Below are positions 21,933 to 33,656 of a stretch of DNA of 64,000 bases, one piece after another. This DNA comes from Heterobasidion occidentale (lineage: Eukaryota > Basidiomycota > Agaricomycetes > Russulales > Bondarzewiaceae): the NCBI GenBank assembly GCA_039111635.1, contig JBCAQO010000002.1, positions 434,001 to 498,000 on the forward strand. The letters run 5' to 3'. A program made the translations under genes and the position numbers. How positions within the stretch are numbered: position 1 is the first letter of the stretch; every line of letters starts with the position of its first letter. The notes under the pieces are model-generated. The model was given only the letters and a program-made list of their open reading frames with translations. It had not been told where the DNA came from and did no database searches.

Positions 21933-22110
21933 ATGTCATGGTATGTCAATAGCTTTTTCCATATTCGGTTTGAATGCGGTCACAAACACATCACCTGTCA
22001 GTTCATGCCGCAGAACTGTTCTGCAGATATTCAAGTAGCGAATGAAGATCAATTCGCGATCAACGAGCTGAAAGCACAGTTTGGAATGCGGCAGAGACAT
22101 TCAATATATC
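21933..22110 (+). pseudogene. fragment of an S28 peptidase gene
   Basis: The frame around 21998-22090 reads FMPQNCSADIQVANEDQF then INELKAQFGM. It corresponds to SMAKNCSADVEAVIAHFDNV and IDALKDEYGM of the complete S28 peptidase at 23426-25644, with an internal deletion. No catalytic region is present. It marks a former neighbouring paralogue or an abortive duplication. Confidence 0.65.
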
Positions 22111-23425
22111 GTCGTTCAATTGAAGATGGGCGCTGCTGTGGTAGCTCACAGGCCGCCCCGAATGTTCAAGCGATGATGCCTCCGGCCAATCGCCTCTTAT
22201 GGTGAATGGTTATTGTATACTTCTCTCGTTCATGTAGGTCACGGTAGAAGGCTGAACGAAGTTCGGCAGGTGGATCCATTGCGCCGTTGTTCGCGGATGC
22301 AGCCGGCATCAATAGCACGTTGCGTCAGCTCATCATCGAGCTCGAAGCCTTCCGCTGCTTCGACGTGCTCTGCAGAATCAAGAAGGCAACACTCCCGTGT
22401 ATGCGAATCTGTTTGGCCGAGTAGAAGCCTCAGCGAGACCCATCCGGTCCTAAACCTCGCTTCCGGTCGCATGCACCCTCGCCCTCGAATGGCCGAGTGG
22501 TATCCACATCCAAATGCATCCCATGACGGACTTGTAAGTTTGGATTCTTTCTGCCATTTCTGTCAATCTTAGATCGTAAAACTGGCGTATTCGCGCATGA
22601 CAGTGGCTTTTGGGATGTTCATTTGACACTTCCTGAGCAAATATTCTATTTACCCGCTCGCCTGTCAGTTCTGCCTCCTTCATTTTCGAAGAGCGGTCTT
22701 CGCTCATTACGCCAGGATTAAAAGCTAACGAAATGGAACGGAAATTGCCGGTGCCTGTCCCCTTTGCTCTTGCCTTGCTCCGTTACAGTTCCGTTACTTA
22801 TTTTCATATTTCACTGTTTCGATAGACTTGAGATGTCATACAGGGTTATACGCATTCGGCATGACTCTGCTTTTTTTCATCAGCTATCTCTATGGCGGCC
22901 GTTTATGAAATATGACGCTTCGATGCGATCCGGGAGCGGGGTACAGCAGGGTAAGTAGGGTAGAGCCTGGTAGAAATATCGTCGCGTGAATCATCTGCGG
23001 TAAGTTTCCAGATACAAAATTTGTTAGGCATTCACTTTCCTCACAAATGACATGCGCAAGCAAGGCAGTCATCAGTGCACCCATTCGTACTTCAATAGCT
23101 TGCAAAGGGGCATGCCATCCCGATTCTCCCTCGGTGCCTGCTTCCCTGACGCATGATGTTCATCACACCACCTGTCCCGACCTCTCCAGACCCGCTGCGC
23201 TGTGTTCAAGACGAATACCTATACTTCACCCGTCCGGAAGAAAGGAGGACAGCATGGATGATCTTCCGATATTCCAATTGAATATAAATGAATTGTCCGA
23301 CGGTATTCGCAGCTCATCGGCGGCAGGCGGCGCAGGGTGCCTTGTCAGAAAACACATAAAAGAGGCTGCAGAGAAAATGGTCACCCTCCATCCCTCTCTG
23401 CTTTGAGTTCATCGGGGTCTACGCG
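22111..23425. other. gene-poor interval upstream of S28 peptidase
   Basis: No recognisable gene. A minus-strand frame at 22707-22450 (MSEDRSSKMKEAELTGERVN) continues in another frame to 22239 and looks weakly protein-like, but no family or start context supports it. The right end should carry the S28 promoter. Confidence 0.35.
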
Positions 23426-25644
23426 ATGATGATGCGTCTGCTTGCTGTCGTTCTTCCTTTGCTATCCTCCTCTGGACTTGCTCTTGGCAGAATCCCAGAT
23501 GGACGTCTGCACGCAAATACACCTCCCAGGCCAGGCATTCCTCGCATTGCCGCGCCAACAGGTCCTGTTGTGCATGCGTCGTCAGCCGCGACACTTCCTC
23601 CATACAACACAACGTACTACTTCGACCAGCTTATAGACCACAACGATCCCAGCTTGGGCACGTTCAAACAACGGTACTACCACACATGGGAGTTTTACGA
23701 GTCTGGCAAGTTATTTATCAATGTCGATTTTTAGCCAAACACCGCTGACATGGGTCAATTTTCAGGTGGACCGATCATATTGTTCACTCCGGGGGAAGAG
23801 AACGCTAAAGGTAGACCATTCTCGCTGATGCATCGTTGACCTTCCTCTCACATTGTCTCGTGAACAGACTACATTGGGTACCTCAGGAACTCGACTATAA
23901 ACGGCAAAGTAGCTCAGCAGCAAACTGGCGCAACGATCGTTCTTGAACATCGGTTTTATGGGTCCTCGAACCCGTACAACAACCTGTCCGTCGCGAGCTT
24001 GAAATACCACACAATTCAACAAGCGATCGACGACCTCGAGTACTTCGCAGAGAACGTCCAGCTGGCTATGCCCGGCGGAGATGCTGTTGCGCCTGGTCAA
24101 GCGCCCTGGATTTTGTTCGGCGGGAGCTATAGCGGTAAGCCGTCTAATTGAAAACCGACGCACAACCCTCTAATCTTAAATCCAAGCCGCACTGACAAGT
24201 TATACAATGGTCAAGTAAGTCGGCCTTCACTAGCTCTTCGACAATTGAACTAAATATTTCCTACTAGTAAACCTGGCCTTTTCTGGGCTGGGTATGCGTC
24301 TTCTGCAACCGTGCAGAACATTGTGTAGGTGAAGTCACCTTCCCAGTCGACTAACCTCACATTCTTCACATTTCTTTATAGCGACTTCTGGGGATACTTT
24401 GAGCCTATCCGCCAATCTATGGCCAAAAACTGCTCCGCCGACGTTGAGGCGGTGATTGCGCACTTTGATAATGTCTTCGAGAACGGGACGCAGTCTGAAA
24501 TCGATGCGCTCAAAGACGAATACGGTATGGCAAATGTTACACACCTCGACGATGTCACGGGAGCATGTACGTCTCACTGATTCTGACTGCGTTACTCAAG
24601 CGATTGACCGTCATTTGGCCAATTTTTAGTGCGCAACAACCTATGGGACTGGCAACTCTTGGAACCTTCTTCAGGTCCTGGGACCAAGTTCTTCAATTTC
24701 TGCGACGCTCTGGAAGTCAAAGACGGCGTCAGCGCATCCGAGAGCGGCTGGGGCGCTGATCATGCTATCAGCGCTTGGGGATCGTACTTCAAGAACACTT
24801 ACCTTCCGAAACGTAAGCGGTCACTGAGTGAACAGTCCCAGCGTGATGCTGATTGTCCATCACAGTCTGTGGCACAGTGAACGCAGAGTACGTCATTCCG
24901 GCAGGCTATTGCTGCAATTTCGGAAGACTGATATATCTCCTTGAATAGAGATTGTCTCAGCACATATCTATCAAACCAGACCTTCTGGACTGATATCTCG
25001 GTCGACAATGCTCAGCGATCGTGGTCTTGGATAGTGTAAGTTCTTTGAAAAGAGGTTACATCTCATAACTTAACGGCGACTGGGATTTACAGATGCAATG
25101 AAGTCGGTTTCTTGCAGGTTGGAGCGCCAGCCGATCATCCCACCCTCGTATCTCGCCTGAACACCGTGGCAACTGAAGCGGTCAGTTTGTCTAAACTTCC
25201 TACCTTGCAAATTCAGACTCACATATTGTATAAATGCAGAGGCAATGTCAGGAACAATTTCCTGCTGCATGGGACTCAACACCTACGATCGACGTCGAGA
25301 AAACAAATGTGGCATACCACGGTTGGAATGTCACGGTTGACCGCCTTTTCTTTGCCAATGGCCAACGTGCGTGTCTATCGCAGAGTCTTGGGGTGTTCAT
25401 TGAATTCCTGATTTACTCCTCCATTGCAGGAGATCCATGGCGCGAGGCAACGCTTTCTGCCGACGGCGTGAACGTTCAGGGTACAGAGAGCCAGCCGGTC
25501 GTAGTGAGCGATGGCTTCCACTGCTCGGACCTTCTCACTAGGAACGCGCTGGTCGACGATACAATTCTCGATGTGCACACCCAGGCGTTGGCTAGCATGA
25601 AAACGTGGTTGGCGGACTGGACGCCGACCAGCTCCAAGCGGTAA
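23426..25644 (+). CDS. secreted serine carboxypeptidase-like protein, peptidase family S28
   Basis: Family S28 (lysosomal Pro-Xaa carboxypeptidase/dipeptidyl-peptidase II type) secreted peptidase cleaving near proline. Twelve exons: 23426-23705, 23766-23810, 23868-24134, 24187-24214, 24268-24324, 24382-24566, 24630-24812, 24866-24887, 24949-25035, 25093-25180, 25240-25366 and 25430-25644; 527 aa and fully in frame. Signal peptide MMMRLLAVVLPLLSSSGLAL. Domain starts YYFDQLIDHNDPSLGTFKQR. The nucleophile is Ser195 in GGSYS; catalytic Asp458 lies in GQRDPW and His487 in DGFHC. Several N-glycosylation sequons occur (NST, NLS, NCS). Intron 1 has a GC donor (G|GCAAGT at 23706). Family call is firm. 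Confidence 0.93.
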
Positions 25645-26227
25645 TTGGGCGGAGCCTTGCATAAGAAAAGCTATCCGATTAAGAGAGACGAGTAGACATT
25701 TTACGCGCCTTGACGAGTACGAATATGGAATGAGAGTTAGGACTGCAGTGGCATCATTTGAACGCGACATTTTGGATGTAGAATCTCACCTTGAGACTGC
25801 ACAGGCGAGTTGCCCGCTATGCACGCCTAGTAGTCTAGGCAGTGGAATATGCATATGTTGCTAATGCGAGAGTAGACGCATATACTGTCGACATTCTTCA
25901 CAATTTCCCAACCTTACTCTCGTGAAGTCGGCGTGAGACTATTTTATTAAGAGCTTGGAGAAGTATCTCTTCCCATAGGTCGCTGCCGGTGACCCAAAAT
26001 CTATAAGGAGCCAAGCGAAGAGAGAAGGGGGGTAATTCGCTAATCAAAAGGTACGCTGTGCTCACTTATTAGGATATTCGACATAAGTAAATGACACTTG
26101 CTCCCCTATGGTCCGTCCACCGTAATGCTATTCAGTAATCAAAGATACTCGCCGCGATTTATCCTTAGGAAGGAAAACCGTATCAACATAGGCGAGGAAA
26201 CACGCATGGGACCACGCGAGAGTCGGA
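25645..26227. other. convergent intergenic, S28 and SUV3 3' ends
   Basis: Between two convergent stop codons. AT-rich in parts (for example 26030-26100). No gene seen; it must contain both 3' UTRs. Confidence 0.5.
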
Positions 26228-28714
26228 CTATGTCCGTTTTCTGCCCATGGTCAGCAACTCGACGCGGCTTTTCACTAGCTTCTTTGATACAACCGGGGTC
26301 GTCCGATTCGCCGCGTTCGTCCGCAGACTATACTCCATCGCCCGCTCCACAGACTCTTTCAGCGCCGTGGCCTGGTCCTTCGCGAAGAAAGCGACGGGGC
26401 GCTGGACGTAGAGCCAGTTGTAGGTGGAGAGGACCCTGTGCAGCGTCTCCAGCCTCCCGAGGACGTTCGGGGACACAGGTTCGCCTGCTTTGGCGTTCAT
26501 CATCTGCAGAACGTCGTTCAGGTCCTCCAGCAAATCCGTTGACTCTAGTACGCGGCGAAGGTCCACCCGACCTTGGTCACGGAAGAGTTTGAACATCCGC
26601 CCGACGCATTCCTTGCACACCGAATCCCGCATCGGTAACGGCGCGTTTCCAAACACGCCGCGGTCGTGCATCGAGAGCCCCTCAGAGAATTCGTCTACGA
26701 AGCGCGCGGCCGCAAGTTCGTTCGCACCCAACTCTGTCGGTTCCAGCGCCGGCGTGAGCCACGAGACGTATTGAAGCACCTCGAGCGCGGTCATGTTAGA
26801 TGCACCGGGAGGCAGCGCGCTGAGAACGTTCTCGAACACGCCCGGACCAAATCCGACACGCGCATAAGTGATGTACTGGATCGGCGCGTCCATGGCCACT
26901 CGCAGACGGGGCAGGTCGTCCGGGTTGAGGGTCGTCACGATGCCGCCTTGATCTCCGTCGCCATGAAGTCCGTAACGCCCAGCCCGTCCGCCGATTTGTT
27001 TGATTTGCGAGTTGGAAAGCGGCTTCACCTTGCTTCCATCATATTTTGCAAGGGCCTCGAATACGACACGCTTGATCTTCCTAAAAGAGAGAAAGAAAAA
27101 AGGAGTTGACATTGGTCAAAGAAAACCTCTCAGGCGTACTCACAAGTTCAGCCCCATGCCGATGGCGTCACTGCCAATCAAGACATCGTACCCGCTGTCT
27201 GGGTCATTGAACAGCGCAGCTTGCTCGGTGCGTATCTCAGGAGGCAGACGCCCATACGCGATGGCGCACCGAAGGCCGGTCACCCTTTCGACTTGCTCCT
27301 TCAACCGGAAGATGTGTGAGCGGCTGAACGTGACGATGCAGTCTCCTTTCCGGATCTGGCTCAGGTCGGATGAGAGACTGGTGTCGGCGATGGTGAGGGG
27401 CGACAGACGCTGATGTCTATTAATGATGAGTTCGTCACCGGTGTCGGCAAGCAAGGCCTGAATGATGGGCACGGCTGTCTCTTCCCCACATAAGTGCAGC
27501 TCGTTCGCACAGGCACCGAGCACGGCGGTTGTCCAAGCGCCTCCGCGATAAGGGTCTGCAATCATCTGAATCTCGTCCAGCACCACCACCTCATACCGTC
27601 GCTGCAGCATAAACATCTCCACCGTACAGCTAGAGAGCGCTGCGTTCTCCAGGAGTTTCGATTCCTCGCCTGTGATCAAGCTGCAGGCCCTCGCGTAGCG
27701 CGGGTCGCCGATCTTGCGGATCGTACGGGGCTGAGACGGATCAGTGTCAAAGTTGCTGTCGTCAGCGGGCTCGATGACGGGGTCGTTCTCAGGATCTGCA
27801 CCGAGGGGGACGATCTGACCTGTATTTAGTCGCTCGTAAATCTCGTGCGCGAGCAGGCGCAGGGGCCCGAGATAGGTCCCGGAGGAGGCGGCAGCGAGCG
27901 CACGGAGGGCGTTGTGCGTCTTTCCGCTGTTCGTGGGCCCGACATGCATGATGACTTTGCGATGAATTGCGCGAGCGTGGGGGAACACGTCGGCGAGGCG
28001 GGAAAAGTCGACCGATTTCCGAAGGGCGCGTACGTAGTGGAGGGTTCCAGGAGAGACAAGGTCTCCGCGCGCGGGGTCAGAGGCCCATGCATAGAATATA
28101 GACGTTAGCATGGAGTCGAGAGTGGAGGATTTGTCGGGTCCGGAGAGATCCCGGGCGAAGCGGGCTATACGCTCTTTGCTATAGGTAGCCGGGTCGAACG
28201 CGATGCCATTGTACATGTCATTCTCGAACGCGTCCATGAGGGGACGAAGTTCTTTTGCAGGAATGCCGAAGCGTCCTAACCTTGCCCGCACATGGCCTGC
28301 CTTGGACCAGAAAGCGACTTCGCTTTGCAATATGTCCAAGATTTGGTTAGCTGAGAGCGTGGATGCAGACTTTGGCTTCGGTCGATGTTTCGACTTCGAG
28401 CCGTGCGGCATGCGGTCGCGTGGCGCATTCGAAGGCGGTGGCCAAGAAGGATTTGGTGGGAGTGGCAAGGCCTGGGAAGGGGTTATGTGCGAAGGCCGGA
28501 GGCTGGCATATCTTCTGGTGAAGAGGCGGGTTTCGAGATGTGCAGCGAGGTTGGTACGTACACGGCAATGCGAGCAGATGGAGAGAGGGACGCGCTGCAT
28601 ACACGAAACGGCTTGTACTATGCCTCGGTTCAAAGGTATTGGCCGCGAATTTCTTGGTCGTAGATTGGTGCGGGGGGGATGGTTGAGGACTGTGGAGGAT
28701 GACGCCGTGTCCAA
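26228..28714 (-). CDS. SUV3: mitochondrial ATP-dependent RNA helicase SUV3
   Basis: Suv3-type DExH RNA helicase of the mitochondrial degradosome. Exons on the minus strand are 28714-27144 and 27080-26228 with a 63-nt intron (GTGAGT..TAG). The longest form is 807 aa; a second ATG at 28600 (residue 39) gives MQRVPLSICSHCRVRTN, a better mitochondrial presequence with an RRYAS processing-like site, and may be the real start. Walker A GPTNSGKT is at 259-266 and motif II DEIQ at 380-383. GMGLNLKIKRVVFEALAKYDG and IKQIGGRAGRYG (motif VI) follow. The C-terminal Suv3 domain includes LEDLNDVLQMMN and STYNWLYVQRPVAFF. Its upstream region is cut by the 22.6-kb transposon nest starting at 28769. Confidence 0.95.
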
Positions 28715-28768
28715 GCGGCAAATTTACGAGGTGTAGAGCATAGGAGCCGTGGGAATCGTTCTCCTTTA

Positions 28769-28953
28769 TGGCAACAGGGACTGGACTGCTCATTTTGCAA
28801 TCGAATGCCGCGCTTTGACATAAGCGGCATGGCATATGACCCCAGAAACCCCTCGTTCGAATATTTATAATTGAAATTTCAACTTTTCGAACCAGTAAAT
28901 GCACCAGCCAGGTCTGAAATTCCATAAGTGAGCTATGGAATAATACTAGCAAG
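28769..28953 (+). repeat. left terminal inverted repeat
   Basis: Matches the reverse complement of 51152-51337 at roughly nine bases in ten. Contains the palindromic subterminal block gccgcgctttgacataagcggc. Begins 55 bp upstream of the longest SUV3 start codon. Confidence 0.85.
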
Positions 28954-29403
28954 GAGTTGAATATAAATATTGGCAGTGACTGGTGAGTGTGCACCATAGC
29001 CCAGGGAATGTTATTTGTGCAGATGCTACCTATGTATTTTTTAAAAGGGCTGGGGCATCTATGTATAAGCTAGTATACCCAATTGGGCACAGTATGTTCA
29101 GCTGTGTATGGCTAAATGAGTGCTGGGCAGCACAAAGGCTAGGAATGGCAATGGTCATGCCTTTATATACTGAGCAGTGCAAAACTGTTAGGTCGTAGAC
29201 CTATCACGTGCACCGATGCACGAAGGGGTCCCTAGGCTAAACCTCTGCTGGTTCGAAGAGTTGTAAACTCCAACGGATAAAGACAATGGAGTGCCTCTGA
29301 GCTCTTTCGAGGAATGCGGGGTCACTGTCTGCTTTGTCCTCAAAGAGATGGAGGAGATGAGTCTCGAGATCTTCTCTGTAGAGAGAAGGAACTGGATGCT
29401 CTT

Positions 29404-30025
29404 TGTTACGAACTGCTCGTTCAGTAACCCAAGAGTAACAGGTTCTTCCCTAGGTCGCACAAAATGGACTGAGTGGTAGACGGAGTCTCGACTATATCAG
29501 ACGTTGATACAGGAGGGAATAATGATTGACTCTAAGCTACACAGTGTGAAGACCGTGTAAGAACAAAGAGCTTCGTATTCGAAGATACAAATGAACGAAA
29601 GAGAATAGACTGAAGACCCTCAGCCTATTCTATGGGCCTTATATACTGTATGGGGTATAGGGTAAGAGTCCGTGTGCCTCTCCAGGTTTCCATCCTAGGA
29701 GAGCTGTGGCCGCCGTCTTTCTCATCGGCGCCTACTCTTGTACTTCTCCAGTCGCACTGATCCATCATGGTGCGACGAGGTGCTTACCCATAAGCCCTAA
29801 GCCCATGGCATGTGAATGCCTCCCTTATCACTGTGTGATCTCCGTAAGCCTCATGTCCCTCTCATATAGCCTCTACCGATGTCTTGAAGAACCATCGGTC
29901 TTGTCGGCTCCTAAGGACATGCCGAATACCTTGATGTACGCTCCGTAGTGGAGCCGCCTAGCATGTGATGCTTGATCCATCGGTTAGACCGGCCGTGAAG
30001 GGCCCCGATCGGTCAAGTCATAACA
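29404..30025 (-). repeat. Gypsy copy 1, 3' LTR
   Basis: 622-bp LTR with TGTTA...TAACA termini, nearly identical to 37036-37657. An 80-codon open frame inside it on the plus strand is incidental. Confidence 0.92.
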
Positions 30026-30045
30026 TTACCCCCTTTCTAGGTCCC
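30026..30045 (-). other. polypurine tract, copy 1
   Basis: Immediately inside the 3' LTR; on the sense (minus) strand it reads gggacctagaaagggggtaa, the expected plus-strand primer position. The same sequence adjoins the 3' LTR of copy 2 (39493-39512). Confidence 0.7.
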
Positions 30046-30840
30046 AACTCCTGAGGGGACTACTCGCTTGAGCAGCAGCGAGCTTCATCGTCATTCCACA
30101 TACAATTGCTTGCTGATCGTCAAATAGATTGGGATGCGTCTTCCCAATATCACTGCGTTTTCTGGGGCGAGGACCGACCTACGTCGTTTACAACGCCTAG
30201 GAGTTTTCCTTCTCCGTTGAGCTGTTTGATTTGAAGTCCTGCAGTATCAGCCACAATACTGTGTTTCTCCTCGGTGTTCTTCCTTCACCGTACGTTTTGT
30301 GTGAGTACACTCCTAGAGTCAATAGGCAGCTACTCGACCAGGGCTCCCTGGTAGGTTTGATGAGCCAGTGTCATCTGGCGACGATGCAGAAAGGTGTCGT
30401 GCGAATGATTATAAGATGAAATAGAAACTCGTCTGTGGATGGGTGTGTGTCGTTCTTCTTTCAAAGTGCCGAAGGCCATGTCTCAGTGTTTCCAGGATAG
30501 ATCTTCATCTCCTTGATCTCCGGTATCGAGGGGGACTCCAGGTGTGTGGTTGATCGCTTTACTAAGGCTTAGGCCCACCAACCTATCAAGAGCGAACATT
30601 TCTCTTGACTTGTCTTGAGTCCGGCAAGACCCCTTTGAAGATCCCTAACTCTGTCAGCCCCATACGGTGGCCTTGTCAGGTTAGAGATTGAGTGTTCGTC
30701 CAGAGTTTGTTTTTCACTAAGGGTATTGGACACGAGGTAAGGACTTTGAGGAATAGACTTCGAACCCCCATGGTCCCTTGAATAGACCATGGTGTCCACC
30801 TTGACGGTAATTATGCGGGGTCAGCGTAAGGTATGTCCTG

Positions 30841-32380
30841 GTAGTTTAACGTCGTGCCGGACGTCCGTAGTTTTGCGTCTTTGCGGACGTCGGCTAGTTT
30901 ATCCTTAAGTCTTCGCGGACTGAGGCTAGTTTATACACAAGTCGTCGCGGACTGCCCTGCTAGTTTATGCCAAGGTCGTTGCGGACCTATCCATCTTCCA
31001 ACGTAGGAGTACCTGTAAACAAAATGGTAGACCATTTCTGTGCGCCGGAACATTCATCGGTGATGCACATAGGGCCCTAGACCAAGTACAGCCATCTTGA
31101 CAGGGTTCCCATTGAGGAAGGATGGTGACGGTTTATACTATATCAAACCGGATAACTTATAGAGTTGCGAGAATAGACTGGAAGCCTATTTTGACACAAC
31201 TCACATGGCCCTGTAAACGGAAGGGCAGCTCAGTTTATCGTCATGAAGGACGGCAACTAGTTTATAGTCATTGCGGACGTCCGCTATCGCCTGGCTTGAA
31301 CCTCCCGAGCCTCGATAGATTTAATCCTCCGGGGTGAGGGTAGTTTAAGGTCATTTCGGACTGGTTGATGGTCAAGGTCGTGGCCATCAATCACGTCTCC
31401 TATACTTGAAGGAGTGAATAATTTATCGTCATCGCGGACTAGATCAACATCGTGGTGTCAACAACGATGTCGATCGACATCTCCTATGCTGAAAGGAGTG
31501 GTAGTTTAACGTCTTTGCGGACGCTCGTAGTTTTACATCGTTGCGGATGTATGTGACACGAGGCACGGTCCCAGTTGCCTCTTGACTGGCCCTTGAAGCG
31601 GAATCCTTGCTTCGGACTTCAAGGGTAGAATGGGCGCGCCATGGAGTAGTCGTGGTCTTGTCGTCGGAAGACTGACAACCCGCTCCATGTCCCCAAACCC
31701 CTCGCACGGAATTGAACCGTGTCGACCCCATATTCTTTTACTGTAGGGCGTATGGAATATGGAAGCGCCTCGACCTAGTCGGCAGGGTTCTGCAACGGTG
31801 GAGGCCCTCACTTCCACCGTTTGCCAGAATGCAACCACGCTCCGAGGGTCTTGGTAGCTTTAGCGTCGTTCCGGTCCGGACAGTAACTAGTTTATCGTCG
31901 TTGCGGACCAAGCCTCTCGTAGTTTTACATCGTTGCGGATGTATTTTCTCCGTTTTGGGTACTAATGGAGTGCGGCCATCAGTTCCTGCATCGCTGATAG
32001 GGTCCCCTAATGCGGAAAAGACCTGTAAAACTGGAGATCCAAAGTGGGACGTCCAAGACACCTGTCAGACCTTGACAGCGAGGTTGGTCCACCGTTCCCC
32101 AACGGTGGGTATGCAACACGATTCCCACCAATATTCATGCATCATTCATGTACCAGTCGGTTATGTTGTGAAATCCTAAGGGCCTACTAATGCGGAAAGG
32201 GCCTGTAAAACTGGGGATCCAAGCGGACGCCCGATTCGCTTGTCAGAATACCTCCCTTGACAACGAGAGTGTTGAATGCTTGTCCTTCATCTTGAGACCG
32301 GAGGGCTGCAACGCGAAATGGTCAGGTACTTCCCCTGCCTTCTTATCTTTTCACAGTTTAACGTCATGCAGGACGTCCGT
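30841..32380. repeat. array of about 15 degenerate 22-bp motifs in the Gypsy 3' region, copy 1
   Basis: Plus-strand consensus is roughly tagtttaNcgtcNttgcgg followed by acg. Examples begin at about 30841, 30868, 30894, 30927, 30960, 31231, 31257, 31340, 31418, 31500, 31528, 31853, 31886, 31919 and 32356. Spacing varies from about 27 to 300 bp. The interval has no convincing ORF. Confidence 0.7.
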
Positions 32381-32581
32381 TCCGGCGTCCTGTGCGTGAA
32401 AACCGGTACCCTGTGATGCGGAGAGGTCCTTTCCTCTCCGTCATCATGCTAAAACCCGGGGTTCCTCAATCCCTGGTTTTAGTATCCTCGCCAATGTCTC
32501 CATAATCTCCGTACCCTTCGTCCGGTCTGTAGTAGGGGTCGGTGTCGTCGTAGTTATCGCCTTCGACCTCGTCCCAGGCGT

Positions 32582-33556
32582 CTAGTTCCGCTCGAGTCCA
32601 GGAAGTAGTTCGCTGAGTCGGGCGCTGGCGGATTGGAGCTCTTCTACCAATGTGCGGATGTGCTCCTTCAGCTCGATTATCCCGAGGACGGTTTGGAGTT
32701 GGCGAATCTCTCGGTCGAGTTCTTCTAGGACTGCTTCGCCTGGGCTGAGGGTTGCCCTTGTTCTCTGTGCCCCTAGTCCTTCATTCCTCCTGTACCTTGG
32801 AGGATGCTCCTCATTGCTGCCTCCTGCGTCCTGCCCGGTGGATTGTCCTGCCGATATGGGAGGAAGGGCCTCTCGGTCTCTTCGGGCCTGTCGTTGGACC
32901 GTAGCCCAGACATATTCGGTCTGGGTGGATGCGTCTCGACTGCTTGTAGCCGGTACCGCTCTGCTGGCTTCGCTCCATGGTTGGACGCGGAATGGGTCAG
33001 TCCGAACGGGACGGGCGTGACTTGAATGTCCTGTGTCGGTGTGCGAGATGAGGGCGGGTAGGAGCTCCAGATTGATGAAGGAGGAGAATTCGTCCGGATG
33101 AATGAGTAGGGCGTAAGCCCCATTATTTCCTCGGGCATACCAGGAGGCGGCCCTGTGATCATCTGCGTAGGCCAGAAGCCTGACCTGGTCACTCGCGTTA
33201 GCGAGGCGTCGGGGTATGTCGTCGCTCTCGCTTCCTGGTTGCCCTGCGAAGAAGTTAGCGAGCCTTTGAAGGCCAGCGCTGGCCATCTGAATTACCGCGG
33301 AGATGGTGGTGCGCTGGAGTAGTGCGTCTCCTAGTCCTTCCAACTCTCCGGGGTGCAGATCTCGACTACTGGTAGGGGGTCCTCTGCTCCTGGCAGCTGA
33401 TGTACCAGTCGTGGCTGGTTCCTGTACACCTGCCTCAACAGTTGTAGGCGATGCCAGGTTCGAAGGGTTTCCTGGTCTTCTTCCGCCTCTCGTCTCCTGT
33501 CTTGCGTCTCCTTGAGCCAACGCTGTCGTCGGTCGCGGAGGCGTTGACGGAGCACG
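32582..33556 (-). CDS. extra ORF after the pol region of Gypsy copy 1 (5' part lost in gap)
   Basis: Unknown protein encoded in the sense strand of the retrotransposon between the chromodomain and the 3' region. The visible 325 codons contain a low-complexity Pro/Ser/Arg-rich first half, then ISAVIQMASAGLQRLANFF and YALLIHPDEFSSFINLELLP. A C-terminal predicted coiled coil (LDREIRQLQTVLGIIELKEH) ends at LLPGLERN. The homologue in copy 2 (41925-43302) has the missing start MSDHSSLDYSPGRAM. No family recognised. Confidence 0.6.
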   Translation of the reverse strand, partial: RAPSTPPRPTTALAQGDARQETRGGRRPGNPSNLASPTTVEAGVQEPATTGTSAARSRGPPTSSRDLHPGELEGLGDALLQRTTISAVIQMASAGLQRLANFFAGQPGSESDDIPRRLANASDQVRLLAYADDHRAASWYARGNNGAYALLIHPDEFSSFINLELLPALISHTDTGHSSHARPVRTDPFRVQPWSEASRAVPATSSRDASTQTEYVWATVQRQARRDREALPPISAGQSTGQDAGGSNEEHPPRYRRNEGLGAQRTRATLSPGEAVLEELDREIRQLQTVLGIIELKEHIRTLVEELQSASARLSELLPGLERN

Positions 33557-33656
33557 NNNNNNNNNNNNNNNNNNNNNNNNNNNNNNNNNNNNNNNNNNNN
33601 NNNNNNNNNNNNNNNNNNNNNNNNNNNNNNNNNNNNNNNNNNNNNNNNNNNNNNNN
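33557..33656. other. assembly gap (100 N)
   Basis: Run of 100 N. Left-hand sequence aligns to copy 2 near 43003 and right-hand sequence to copy 2 near 45592, so about 2.6 kb of Gypsy sequence (RNase H, integrase, chromodomain, start of the extra ORF) is missing here rather than 100 bp. Confidence 0.95.

Noticed and set aside
26666..27109. Plus-strand frames over SUV3
   Set aside because: Antisense shadows of the helicase C-terminal exon.
28347..28997. 216-codon minus-strand frame spanning the TIR and the SUV3 5' end
   Set aside because: It crosses the transposon boundary and runs out of frame with SUV3; the matching frame at 51079 shows it is just open TIR sequence.
29706..29948. 80-codon frame repeated three times (29706, 37338, 49265)
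   Set aside because: Lies wholly inside the LTRs and is antisense to the element; no start context or homology.
30841..31960. Possible CRISPR-like array
   Set aside because: Motifs are degenerate, spacing is irregular, and the host is a eukaryote; it is the 3' region of a retrotransposon.
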